DNA of 64,000 nucleotides, taken from positions 2,511,001-2,575,000 of the forward strand of contig NZ_JACHKA010000001.1 in the NCBI RefSeq assembly GCF_014203955.1. The letters are read 5' to 3'. Source of the stretch: Sphingobium lignivorans (lineage in GTDB: Bacteria; Pseudomonadota; Alphaproteobacteria; Sphingomonadales; Sphingomonadaceae). Below are positions 1 through 8,380 of the stretch, one piece after another; the stretch's first letter is position 1; the number at the start of each line of letters is the position of its first letter. The notes under the pieces were generated by a model. It searched no databases. It had not been told where the DNA came from and saw nothing but the letters and a program-made list of their open reading frames with translations. The position numbers and the translations under genes are program-made.

Positions 1-1
1 G

Positions 2-553
2 CTGGAATTCCTCGGCGACCGGGTGCTAGGCCTCGTCATGGCGGACTGGCTTTACCAGCGCTTCCCGCAGGAAAAGGAAGGACAGCTTTCCCGCCGCTTC
101 AACCATCTGGTCGCCGGCGGCACCTGCGCCCGGGTGGCCCGGGCGATCGGCGTGCGCACGCATCTGCGCCTCGGCAAGCAAGCACGCGACGATGGCGCGG
201 TGGACAGCGACAATGTGCTTGGCGACGTGATGGAAGCGCTCATCGGCGCGCTGTATCTCGATGCCGGCATGGACGCGGCGACCGGCTTCGTGCGGCGGCT
301 GTGGGAAGGCGAGCTGGACAGTCAGGCCAGCGCGCCCAAGCACCCCAAGTCCGCGCTCCAGGAATGGGCCGCCGCGAACCATCGCCGGCCCCCGGAATAC
401 AGCCTCGTCGAGCGCAGCGGACCCCAGCATGCATTGCGCTTCACGGTCAGCGTCACCATCAAGGGCGCTGGCGAGGCGCGCGGAGAAGGCCATTCCAAGC
501 AGGAAGCGGAAACCGCTGCTGCCACGGCGCTGCTGACGAAATTGTCGGGATGA
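2..553 (+). CDS. rnc: Ribonuclease III, 3' part (5' end outside window)
   Basis: Cleaves double-stranded RNA in rRNA maturation and mRNA processing; cytoplasmic. The reading frame is open from base 2 and begins inside the RNase III signature (LEFLGDRVLG). The second acidic motif DNVLGDVMEALIGALYLDAG supplies the other catalytic carboxylates. The last 70 or so residues form a double-stranded-RNA-binding domain (from HPKSALQEW to KQEAETAAA). Roughly 40 N-terminal residues lie upstream of the window. It is followed 78 bases later by era, the usual rnc-era order. The truncation is only the window edge. Confidence 0.96.
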   Translation: MEFLGDRVLGLVMADWLYQRFPQEKEGQLSRRFNHLVAGGTCARVARAIGVRTHLRLGKQARDDGAVDSDNVLGDVMEALIGALYLDAGMDAATGFVRRLWEGELDSQASAPKHPKSALQEWAAANHRRPPEYSLVERSGPQHALRFTVSVTIKGAGEARGEGHSKQEAETAAATALLTKLSG

Positions 554-631
554 AGCCCTCGGCGCTTCGACCGGCCGAACAGGAACGCGGAACCCGGACA
601 TCCCGGCGGTTCCGGACGAACGGAGACATTA

Positions 632-1540
632 TTGAACGCGAATGAAAAGCCCCAGCATTGCGGCGTGATTGCCGTCGTGGGTGCGCCCAATGCGGGCAAG
701 TCGACGCTGGTGAATGCGCTGGTGGGGCAGAAGGTGGCGATCACCAGCCCCAAGGCACAGACGACGCGCACACGCGTGCTGGGCATCGCCATCGAGGACC
801 AGACCCAGCTCGTGCTGGTGGACACGCCCGGCATCTTCCAGCCTTCCCGGCGACTCGACCGCGCCATGGTGCAGGCGGCATGGGGCGGCACGCAGGATGC
901 GGACCTGATCGCGCTCGTCGTCGACGGACGTGCCGGGCTTGGCCCCAAGATGGAGCCGATCCTCGAAGGTCTGGCAACGCGCCCCGAGGCGAAGTGGCTC
1001 ATCCTCAACAAGGTCGACATCGCCGCCAAGGACAAGCTGCTCGCGCTGACCAGCAAGCTGCACGAGCGCGTGCCCTTCGCCGAAATCTTCTTCGTGAGCG
1101 CGGCAACCGGTGACGGCCTGCCCGAACTGCGCACCGCGATGATGGCGGCGATGCCCGAAGGTCCCTGGCATTTCCCCGCCGATCAGGTGTCGGACGCGAC
1201 CGACCGCCTCCTCGCCACGGAGATCACCCGCGAGCAGCTTTATCACCAGTTGCATGACGAGCTGCCCTATCAGAGCGCGGTGGAAACCGAGCAATATAAG
1301 GAGCGGGAGGACGGATCAGTCGAGATCCACCAGCAGATCCTCGTCGCGCGTCCCACGCAGCGCGGGATCATCCTGGGCAAGGGCGGGCAGCGGCTGAAGG
1401 AGATCGGCTCAAAGGCCCGTGCCGAGCTTGCCGCCCTGCTCGGCTGCAAGGTGCATCTCTACCTGCACGTCAAGGTGAAGGAAGGCTGGGACGAGGACCG
1501 CCAGGTGTGGCGCGACATCGGTATGGACTGGGTGGAGTAA
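632..1540 (+). CDS. era: GTPase Era
   Basis: Ribosome-associated GTPase that binds the 3' end of 16S rRNA during 30S maturation. All GTPase motifs are visible: P-loop GAPNAGKST at residues 17-25, TTRTRV (G2), DTPG at 64-67, NKVD at 126-129, and SAATGDG (G5). A C-terminal KH domain carries the GKGG loop around residue 249. At 302 aa it is the normal length. The start is TTG at 632; a GGAG ribosome site lies seven bases upstream, and no ATG is in frame before the P-loop. The downstream GST gene is convergent, only 10 bases away. Confidence 0.96.
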   Translation: MNANEKPQHCGVIAVVGAPNAGKSTLVNALVGQKVAITSPKAQTTRTRVLGIAIEDQTQLVLVDTPGIFQPSRRLDRAMVQAAWGGTQDADLIALVVDGRAGLGPKMEPILEGLATRPEAKWLILNKVDIAAKDKLLALTSKLHERVPFAEIFFVSAATGDGLPELRTAMMAAMPEGPWHFPADQVSDATDRLLATEITREQLYHQLHDELPYQSAVETEQYKEREDGSVEIHQQILVARPTQRGIILGKGGQRLKEIGSKARAELAALLGCKVHLYLHVKVKEGWDEDRQVWRDIGMDWVE

Positions 1541-1550
1541 GGCCGGCCGG

Positions 1551-2177
1551 TCACCGGCTGTAGGCATAGGGTCCGCCCTTCTCCAGCGCCGTCCGATAAG
1601 CCGGCCGGGCATGCACCTTGTCCAGCCACGCGATAATATTCGGTCGCGCCTCGCCAAGCCCGCCGCGCGCACGGGCGGCTTCCAGCGGAAAGCTCATCAT
1701 GACGTCGGCGCCACTGATCTGCTCGCCGGCGAACCAGGGACGCTGCGCAAGCTCGGCTTCGATATAGTCCAGATGCACGTCGATCATTGGCTGGATGCGG
1801 CGCATCGCGATCCTGCCCATGATCGGCACGCGGCTGAGCACCAGCTTCACCAGCAGCGGGGGCATCACCGATCCTTCCGCATAATGCAGGAACATCCGGT
1901 AGCGCAGCGCCGCGTCCCGCCCAGCCGGCGGCCCGAACCGCCCGTCGGCCTTCTCGACCAGATACTCCACGATAGCGCCGCTCTCGGCAATCACGCGCCC
2001 CTCATCCTCGATCACCGGCGCCTTGCCGAGTGGATGGACGCGCCGCAGCTCGGGCGGCGCGAAGAGCGTGGCGGGATCGCGCTGGTAGCGCCGGATCTCA
2101 TAAGGCAGACCCAGTTCCTCCAGCAGCCACAGCACACGCTGCGAGCGGGAATTGTCGAGATGGTGGACGATGATCAT
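1551..2177 (-). CDS. Glutathione S-transferase family protein
   Basis: A 208-aa cytosolic GST. The N-terminal thioredoxin-like half starts MIIVHHLDNSRSQRVLW, with the Ser/Arg region typical of bacterial beta/theta-like GSTs. It then has the HPLGKAPVIEDEG cis-Pro motif and the ESGAIVEYL glutathione-contact motif. The C-terminal half is an all-helical GST_C domain. The start at 2177 was chosen because it places the first beta strand at the N-terminus; an AAAGG ribosome site precedes it, and longer in-frame extensions have no GST homology. The substrate cannot be told. Sphingomonads use GSTs in lignin beta-ether cleavage, but nothing here identifies it as one of those. Confidence 0.88.
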   Translation of the reverse strand: MIIVHHLDNSRSQRVLWLLEELGLPYEIRRYQRDPATLFAPPELRRVHPLGKAPVIEDEGRVIAESGAIVEYLVEKADGRFGPPAGRDAALRYRMFLHYAEGSVMPPLLVKLVLSRVPIMGRIAMRRIQPMIDVHLDYIEAELAQRPWFAGEQISGADVMMSFPLEAARARGGLGEARPNIIAWLDKVHARPAYRTALEKGGPYAYSR

Positions 2178-2421
2178 GGCGACCTTTCCGAAAGCGCGAT
2201 CCAGCGCGCCGTCTGATTTCCCCTCGCACCCGTGCATACAACGCGCGAGGCGGCGCGCCTATCCGCCTCCACGACAGGATGACCAGGGGCGCTTCCTGGA
2301 AGTTCCGCTCCGATAGACAAAATCAACGTCAGCGCTTGACCCCATGCCGCCCAGCAGGCAGCACGCCGCCTGTAGCGTCCGAACACATCCAGATCGATTT
2401 GCACGCAGTCAGGAGAGAAGC

Positions 2422-3306
2422 ATGAGCAATCGCCGCATGGTCACGATCGCGCCCACCGGGGGCACGACCTTCAAGAGCGCCAATCCGGCGCTGCCGACCC
2501 AGCCGCAGGAAATCGCCGACGACGTCTATGCCTGCTACAAGGCCGGCGCCGCCATCGCCGCGATCCACGCGCGCCGGCCGGACGACGAGGCGACCTGCAA
2601 TCCGGCGATCTATCGTGACATCAATGACCGCATCCGTGCGAAGTGCGACATCATCCTCAACAACTCCACCGGCGGCGGCAACAGCGGCGACATGCTGATC
2701 GAGCGGCCCGACGGCATGTTCGAGAACAGCTTCGAGGAGCGATTGAAGGGTACCGAGGGCGGCGCGGAAATGTGCACGTTCGACGGCGTGACCGTGGTCG
2801 ACACGATCAGCGGCAAGGATGTGCTCGTCATCACCCCGCCCTCGCGCTGCGAGACGCTGGTCAAGGCCATGGTCGACAAGGGCATCAAGCCGGAGTGGGA
2901 AGTCTTCTCGCCCGAGCACATCCTGCAGGACGTCACGCGCCTGATTCAGAAAGGCTATGACAAGCCGCCTTATTACATCAACATCGTGCTGGGCGGCGAG
3001 AAGGGCTTTCAGGGCGCCATGCCCTACACGCCCGACATTCTCGATTTCATGGTGAAATGCCTGCCGCCCCAGTCGATCTGGTGCATTTCCGGCATCGGAC
3101 CGGCGCAGCTCCCGGCCACCACGCAGGCGCTGCTGCTCGGCGGCCATGTCCGCGTCGGCCTGGAAGACAATCATTATTATTCGCGCGGCGTGAAGGCGAC
3201 CAATCTCATGCTGATCGAGCGGCAGGTCCGCATCATGGCCGAGATGGGCTACGAGCCCATGTCCGCTGCGGAATCGCGCGAACTGCTCGGCCTGAATCCG
3301 GTCTGA
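2422..3306 (+). CDS. BKACE family beta-keto acid cleavage enzyme (first copy)
   Basis: DUF849/BKACE enzymes condense a beta-keto acid with acetyl-CoA, giving acetoacetate and a CoA ester. This 294-aa protein has the family framework: NNSTGGG substrate loop, EMCTFDG strand, and VRVGLEDN near the C-terminus with the metal-ligand Glu. The first metal motif, His-x-His in most members and in the second copy at 17915, reads Ala-Ile-His-Ala-Arg, so the first His is replaced by Ala. An AGGAGA site precedes the ATG at 2422. It stands alone between GST and an unknown gene. The family is clear but the substrate is unknown, and the altered metal site makes activity uncertain. Confidence 0.85.
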   Translation: MSNRRMVTIAPTGGTTFKSANPALPTQPQEIADDVYACYKAGAAIAAIHARRPDDEATCNPAIYRDINDRIRAKCDIILNNSTGGGNSGDMLIERPDGMFENSFEERLKGTEGGAEMCTFDGVTVVDTISGKDVLVITPPSRCETLVKAMVDKGIKPEWEVFSPEHILQDVTRLIQKGYDKPPYYINIVLGGEKGFQGAMPYTPDILDFMVKCLPPQSIWCISGIGPAQLPATTQALLLGGHVRVGLEDNHYYSRGVKATNLMLIERQVRIMAEMGYEPMSAAESRELLGLNPV

Positions 3307-3486
3307 GGACGCCCCGCCCCGCCGGACCGGGCGTAGCGCCGGTTCTGCGGGGATTGCGGGGCGCATGATCGTTCCCCCCCGTAGCGCGCAACTGGCCGGG
3401 ATTTGACTTGCCGCCCCGGCCATCTGATACCGGCAGGCGCAGCCCCGTGCCGACTGGGAGAGCGCTCCGTGAGGAACCATGATGCG

Positions 3487-3918
3487 ATGTCCGCCATCAG
3501 CGGCCTCGCCACAGAATTCGCCAATGTTGCCCGCCTCTTCGCGCAGGCGGCCGATCTGCGCGCGGCGCAAGGCGCCCCCGAAGAGGTCGAGACCCTGCGC
3601 CGGTCCAGCGCGCTCAGGCAGCGCATCGCGGACAGGTTGCTCGCCGCCAGCGATAGCGCGCAAGGGCCAGCCGGCGGATCATGGCTTCCCACGCCCGAAG
3701 AGATCGAATTCGGCATCAAGGCGCGCCTGATGGGCGGCCGCGGCACCAGCGCGCTCGACGCCGCCGACCAGCAGCTCTTCGCACGGATCGACGATCTCCT
3801 GACCCATGGCGCGCCCTCGCGCGACACGCGAGAGACAGTGGAGGCCGCCAGGGAAATGTTGTCGACGGATTCGCGCGCCATTGCGAAGCCATCCGGCTTG
3901 CCGCATCAACCGGGCTGA
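3487..3918 (+). CDS. Hypothetical protein upstream of Kef-type antiporter
   Basis: About 143 aa, no family recognised. It is largely helical and rich in Ala, Arg and Glu, with no signal peptide or membrane segment and no Cys. ATG at 3487 is preceded by GAGGAA, ten bases upstream; a GTG at 3469 or a TTG at 3403 in the same frame could give longer forms. The stop lies 25 bases before the antiporter ATG, so the two are probably co-transcribed. Kef transporters often have a cytosolic partner (KefF/KefG), but this protein shows no flavodoxin features and is not one of those. Confidence 0.6.
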   Translation: MSAISGLATEFANVARLFAQAADLRAAQGAPEEVETLRRSSALRQRIADRLLAASDSAQGPAGGSWLPTPEEIEFGIKARLMGGRGTSALDAADQQLFARIDDLLTHGAPSRDTRETVEAAREMLSTDSRAIAKPSGLPHQPG

Positions 3919-3943
3919 CGCTCGCGAGCAGGGAAAGGGAAGC

Positions 3944-5773
3944 ATGGCCGACGCTGCCGGATATGGACTGGAACAGGCGGTCGTGCTGCTCGGCGCAGCC
4001 GTCGCGGCCGTGCCTCTCTTCCGCAAGCTCGGCCTGGGCTCGGTGCTGGGCTATCTTGCCGCCGGGCTCATCATTGGCCCCTTCGGCCTGCGTCTGGTGA
4101 GCGACGCCGAGACGCTGCTCCACATCTCGGAGCTCGGCGTCGTCATGTTCCTCTTCATCATCGGCCTCGAGATGCGGCCAAGGAAGCTGTGGAACCTGCG
4201 GCGGCAGATCTTCGGCCTCGGCGCGGCGCAAGTGCTGACTTGCGGGGCGCTGCTGACTCTGCTCGGCATGGCCGCCGGCGGCCTTCCTCCCGCCGTTGCG
4301 GCAGCGGCCGCCATGGGCTTCGTGCTCTCCTCGACCGCCGTCATCATGCAGATGCTGGAGGAAGCGGGCGACACCGCCACGGAGGAAGGGCAGAAAGCGA
4401 TCTCGATCCTGCTGCTGGAAGATCTGGCGATCGTCCCGCTGCTGGCGCTCGTGGCGCTCTGGGCCGCGTTCAACGGGCACGGCACGAGCGACGCGGCGCC
4501 GGTATGGCAAAGCATCGGCATCGCGCTCGCCGCGCTGGCTGTGCTGATCGCGGCCGGCATCTGGCTGCTCGACCCGCTGTTCGGGCTCATCGCCCGGTCC
4601 GGTGCCCGGGAAGTCCTGACGGCTGCGGCTCTTCTCATCGTCCTGGGATCGGCGCTGTTCATGCAGTCGGCCGGCCTCTCGATGGCGATGGGCGCTTTCC
4701 TCGCGGGCGTCCTGCTCTCGGAATCGAGCTATCGCCACCAGCTCGAGGCGGACATCGAGCCGTTTCGCGGCATCCTGCTCGGGCTTTTCTTCATCAGCGT
4801 GGGCATGTCGCTCGATCTTGCCACCGTCGTGCGGGAATGGCCGTTCGTCATTGCCGGCGTGCTGGGCTTCATGGCCCTCAAGGGCGCAGGCATCTATGTC
4901 ATCGCGCGCCTTTCCGGCTCCGTGCATCATGCGGCGCTGCATCGCGCGGCGCTGTTCGCGCAGGGCGGCGAATTCGCTTTCGTCCTCTATGCGGCGGCGC
5001 TGGGCGTCGGCCTGTTCGATGCCCGGGTCGCGGCGATCATGGCGGCCATCGTCATCCTTTCGATGGCACTGACGCCGCTCGTGCTGATCGCGCAGCGCCG
5101 GCTGGTCCGCGACGCACCCGTCTCGCTGGATGGGGTAGACGCGGCGGACGGCCTGCGGGGCCAGGTGCTGTGCATCGGCTTCGGCCGCTTCGGCCAGATC
5201 GTCAGCCAGACCCTGCTGGCGCGGCGCGTGGAAATGGCGGTAATCGAGAATGACGTGGAGATGATCCACGCGGCGGGCAATTTCGGCTTCAAGGTCCATT
5301 ATGGCGACGGTACGCGGCTGGACGTGCTCCACGCCTCCGGGGCCGGACGCGTCGACGCCATTCTGGTGTGCGTGGACAAGCCCGAAGCGGCGGACAGGAT
5401 CGTCGAGCTGTGCCGATCCGAATTTCCGCATGCCCGGCTGTTCGTGCGATCCTTCGATCGCGGGCACGCTCTGCGCCTCATCCAGGCGGGCGTCACGTTC
5501 CAGATCCGCGAGACATTCGAGTCCGCCCTGCTCTTTGGCCATGAAGTGCTGAAGGATCTCGGCTTCGACGAAAGCGAAGCCGACGATGCGGTCGACGACG
5601 TGCGGGATCGCGACGATCAGCGAGTGAAGCTCGAACTGGTCGGCGGCATCGCGGCGGGGCGCAAGCTGCTGCGAAACAACATGACGACGCCCGAGCCAGA
5701 GCCGTTCTTCCCGCGCGCGCGGTCCGGCGAGGACACACCGGCCGCGCCACAAGCCGCGCTCGAACGGGACTAG
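3944..5773 (+). CDS. CPA2-family cation:proton antiporter, KefB/KefC-like
   Basis: Inner-membrane monovalent cation/H+ antiporter of 609 aa. Residues about 5-380 form the Na_H_Exchanger domain with about 12 hydrophobic segments (GYLAAGLIIGPFG and LFIIGLEMRP are typical of the family). Residues about 405-520 form a TrkA-N/RCK nucleotide-binding domain starting VLCIGFGRFGQ (GxGxxG). Known relatives are K+ efflux systems gated by glutathione adducts that protect against electrophiles; that role is inferred here. The ATG at 3944 follows GGGAAAGGGA. A hairpin at 5782-5811 probably ends the transcript. Confidence 0.87.
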   Translation: MADAAGYGLEQAVVLLGAAVAAVPLFRKLGLGSVLGYLAAGLIIGPFGLRLVSDAETLLHISELGVVMFLFIIGLEMRPRKLWNLRRQIFGLGAAQVLTCGALLTLLGMAAGGLPPAVAAAAAMGFVLSSTAVIMQMLEEAGDTATEEGQKAISILLLEDLAIVPLLALVALWAAFNGHGTSDAAPVWQSIGIALAALAVLIAAGIWLLDPLFGLIARSGAREVLTAAALLIVLGSALFMQSAGLSMAMGAFLAGVLLSESSYRHQLEADIEPFRGILLGLFFISVGMSLDLATVVREWPFVIAGVLGFMALKGAGIYVIARLSGSVHHAALHRAALFAQGGEFAFVLYAAALGVGLFDARVAAIMAAIVILSMALTPLVLIAQRRLVRDAPVSLDGVDAADGLRGQVLCIGFGRFGQIVSQTLLARRVEMAVIENDVEMIHAAGNFGFKVHYGDGTRLDVLHASGAGRVDAILVCVDKPEAADRIVELCRSEFPHARLFVRSFDRGHALRLIQAGVTFQIRETFESALLFGHEVLKDLGFDESEADDAVDDVRDRDDQRVKLELVGGIAAGRKLLRNNMTTPEPEPFFPRARSGEDTPAAPQAALERD

Positions 5774-5781
5774 CGGTCGGT

Positions 5782-5811
5782 GCCGGCGCCGGACCTGCCT
5801 CCAGCGCCGGC
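5782..5811 (+). terminator. Candidate terminator between convergent antiporter and phasin genes
   Basis: Arms GCCGGCGC and GCGCCGGC extended by GGA/TCC across one mismatch, with a six-base loop, followed on the plus strand by CTTGTT. It sits between the two stop codons. Confidence 0.5.
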
Positions 5812-5831
5812 CTTGTTCAGGTCTTCCCTCG

Positions 5832-6221
5832 TCAGGCGGCCTTGACCGTAGCGCGCTGGCCCGGCCTCGCCTCAGGGACCTGCGTCGTCTCGATCTCGCG
5901 GGAAATCTCGGTCACGACCTGCGAACCGGCCTCGACGCTTTTCCGGGCTTCCTGCGAATAATCGTCCGAGGCGCGCTTGAAGAAGTTCGAAACGATCCCC
6001 GGCACGTCCGTCATGTCTTCCGTTTTGCTGAGCTGCTCCAGAAGCTCCATGTCGCGCTCGCAGCGCAGCGTCAGGAAGCTCAGCCATTCCTTCTGCTGCT
6101 GAAGCGCGATGTGGGCGAGGGATGCCTGCATCCGGGGCAGCGTGAAGGCGAAGCGCCGAACCTGCGGCAGCATGGCTTCCACGGCGGAAAAATCGGGATT
6201 GAACGAAACGCTGCTGACCAT
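5832..6221 (-). CDS. Phasin family protein
   Basis: A 129-aa helical, amphipathic protein, presumably coating polyhydroxyalkanoate granules. The core (about residues 10-100) has the phasin pattern: LPQVRRFAFTLPRMQASLAH, a helical stretch with WLSFLTLRCERDME, and a C-terminal helix SQEARKSVEAGSQVVTEISR. There is no signal peptide. The start at 6221 has an AAGGAG site; the longer frame upstream is low-complexity. It is divergent from a PHA synthase gene, which supports the call; sequence alone would be weaker. Confidence 0.72.
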   Translation of the reverse strand: MVSSVSFNPDFSAVEAMLPQVRRFAFTLPRMQASLAHIALQQQKEWLSFLTLRCERDMELLEQLSKTEDMTDVPGIVSNFFKRASDDYSQEARKSVEAGSQVVTEISREIETTQVPEARPGQRATVKAA

Positions 6222-6615
6222 CTCAGTCTCCTTGGTGAACGTGGCTGGCAAGCGGCGGCATGTCACCGCCTCGAAAGCGACCGATCCCGGCGTCGCGGGT
6301 GCGGTTCTCTTGTTGTGTCCGTGGCCACGCTCGACAGGACATTTCCTGGCAGCAGGAGCTCTCTCCCGAGGGCGCCCTGCCCTTCCGTGGTCACCGGCAA
6401 CCATTTCGGGCGGGCCTCAGGCCATGCGCCCTGCGAGGGAGGCCTTGAGGCCTCCGCATTGTTTGAGCCGCAAGATGGCAGAGGCGTCCTTGGGTCCATA
6501 TCCGCAATTCTACTGAGGTGGGCATGGTTCCGTTATGGCTGGACAGCCGGACGGAAAGCCTGTCGATTCATACGGTAAGGGCTTTTACCGATATGATTCG
6601 CATGAGGTTTGCAAG
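6222..6615. other. 394-base divergent intergenic region, phasin/phaC, with hairpin
   Basis: No gene is supported here. It must hold the promoters for phasin (leftward) and phaC (rightward). A perfect inverted repeat GGAGGCC-TTGA-GGCCTCC lies at 6438-6455. I looked for a CTGC-N3/4-GCAG site of the kind reported for PhaR in other alphaproteobacteria and found none. An in-frame ATG at 6535 could lengthen PhaC by 27 residues. Confidence 0.5.
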
Positions 6616-8376
6616 ATGGCGACACTCATGAACGCACCGCTGACTGCCAACGCCGACCAGGGGCACGACCCGCTGGATGGACTGGCGGAGACCATGGACC
6701 GCGCGTCCTTCGCCGCCATTGCGCAGATGACGCACGGGCTCTCGCCTGCGACGCTGGTGCAGGCCTTTTCCGACTGGGCGATGCATCTCGCTGTTTCCCC
6801 CGGCAAGCGTGCGCAGCTCGCGGCAAAGGCGGTGCGCAAGAACCTCCGCCTCGCCGAGCATCTGACGGACGGCAAGCCGGCCATTCTCCCGCTCCCGCAG
6901 GACCACCGCTTCGACGATCCTGCCTGGCAGGCGCAGCCCTGGTCGCTGCTCTCCCAGGCCTTCCTGCTCAATCAGCAATGGTGGCATGCCGCCACCACCG
7001 GCGTGATGGGCGTGACGGCGCATCATGAGGCGATCGTCGAGTTCGTCGCGCGGCAGATGCTCGACATGATGGCGCCCTCCAATTTCCTGCTCACCAATCC
7101 GGTGCTCCAGCAGCGCATCGCCGACACGGGCGGACAGTGCCTGGTCGAAGGCGCACACCTGCTGTTCGAGGACATGGTGAATGCCATGCGCGGCGATCCC
7201 TCGCCGGGCAGCGACGGCTTCATCACGGGCGAGACTGTGGCCGTGACGCCCGGCAAGGTCGTGTATCGCAACCGGCTGATGGAACTGATCCAGTATGCGC
7301 CGACGACGGGCACCGTGCGCCCCGAGCCGGTGCTCATCATCCCGGCCTGGATCATGAAATATTATATTCTCGACCTCTCGCCGGAGAACTCGCTGATCCG
7401 CTGGCTGGTCGGCCAAGGCTACACCGTCTTCGCGATCTCCTGGCACAATCCCGAAAGCGCGGACCGGGATCTCGACATGGACGCCTATCGCCGGCTCGGC
7501 CCGCTGGCCGCGCTGGATGCGATCGGCGCGATCACGGGCGCCGCGAAAACCCACGCGCTCGGCTATTGCCTCGGCGGCACGTTGCTCGCCGTCACGGCGG
7601 CGGCCATGGCGCGCGACGGGGACGAGCGGCTCGCCAGCCTCACGCTACTGGCCGCGCAGACGGATTTCTCCGAGCCCGGCGAACTCGGCCTGTTTATCGA
7701 CGAGGCGCAGATCAACCTGCTGGAAAGCCTGATGTGGAGCCGCGGCTATCTGGACAGCAGCCAGATGGGCGGCGCGTTCCAGCTCCTGCGCTCGAACGAT
7801 CTCATCTGGTCGCGCGTGCTGAACACTTATCTGATGGGCAAGCGCGAGCCGCTGAACGACCTCATGGCCTGGAATGCGGACGGGACGCGCATGCCCTATG
7901 CCATGCACAGCGGTTATCTGCGCAGCTTCTTCCTGGAGGATTCGCTCGCCGAGGGGCAATATGAAGTGGATGGACGCGCGATCAGCCTGACAGCCCTGCG
8001 CGCGCCGATGTTCGTCGTGGGCACGGAGCGGGATCATGTCGCGCCCTGGCGATCGGTGTACAAGATCCACGGGCTGACCCCGTCCGACATCAGCTTCGTG
8101 CTCACCAGCGGCGGGCACAATGCCGGCATCGTATCCGAACCCGGCCATCCGGGGCGGCACTTCCGCATGATCGAGCGGCCGGCGCAGGCGCATTCCCTCT
8201 CCCCCGACGAGTGGCTGGCGAGCGCGCCCGGTCATGACGGCTCATGGTGGCTCGCATGGGGCGACTGGCTGGGTACGCATTCGGGCGAGCCCGTGTCCCC
8301 GCCGCCGATGGGCGCGGCGGACAAGGGCTATCCCCCGCTGGGCGATGCGCCCGGCCTTTATGTCCTGGAGCGATGA
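6616..8376 (+). CDS. phaC: Class I poly(3-hydroxyalkanoate) synthase
   Basis: Polymerises (R)-3-hydroxyacyl-CoA into PHA at the granule surface. 586 aa. The N-terminal PhaC_N region spans about residues 60-260. The alpha/beta-hydrolase domain has the lipase-box variant GYCLGG with nucleophile Cys318, and the triad is completed by Asp473 (TERDHVAPW) and His501 (SGGHNAG). This spacing matches the class I enzymes. The ATG at 6616 has GAGG nine bases upstream; ATG 6535 is an alternative. The downstream MaoC-Pta gene begins four bases after the stop, so translation is probably coupled. The phasin gene is divergent. Confidence 0.92.
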   Translation: MATLMNAPLTANADQGHDPLDGLAETMDRASFAAIAQMTHGLSPATLVQAFSDWAMHLAVSPGKRAQLAAKAVRKNLRLAEHLTDGKPAILPLPQDHRFDDPAWQAQPWSLLSQAFLLNQQWWHAATTGVMGVTAHHEAIVEFVARQMLDMMAPSNFLLTNPVLQQRIADTGGQCLVEGAHLLFEDMVNAMRGDPSPGSDGFITGETVAVTPGKVVYRNRLMELIQYAPTTGTVRPEPVLIIPAWIMKYYILDLSPENSLIRWLVGQGYTVFAISWHNPESADRDLDMDAYRRLGPLAALDAIGAITGAAKTHALGYCLGGTLLAVTAAAMARDGDERLASLTLLAAQTDFSEPGELGLFIDEAQINLLESLMWSRGYLDSSQMGGAFQLLRSNDLIWSRVLNTYLMGKREPLNDLMAWNADGTRMPYAMHSGYLRSFFLEDSLAEGQYEVDGRAISLTALRAPMFVVGTERDHVAPWRSVYKIHGLTPSDISFVLTSGGHNAGIVSEPGHPGRHFRMIERPAQAHSLSPDEWLASAPGHDGSWWLAWGDWLGTHSGEPVSPPPMGAADKGYPPLGDAPGLYVLER

Positions 8377-8380
8377 TCCC

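Noticed and set aside
2336-2380. TTGACC with a downstream TGTAGC as a sigma-70 promoter of the first BKACE gene
   Set aside because: The spacing is about 29 bases, too long; no acceptable -10 at 16-19 bases.
3716-5752. 678-aa minus-strand open frame inside the Kef antiporter gene
   Set aside because: High GC leaves the opposite strand open; it is Asp/His/Arg-rich with no domains, and the plus-strand gene has clear family motifs.
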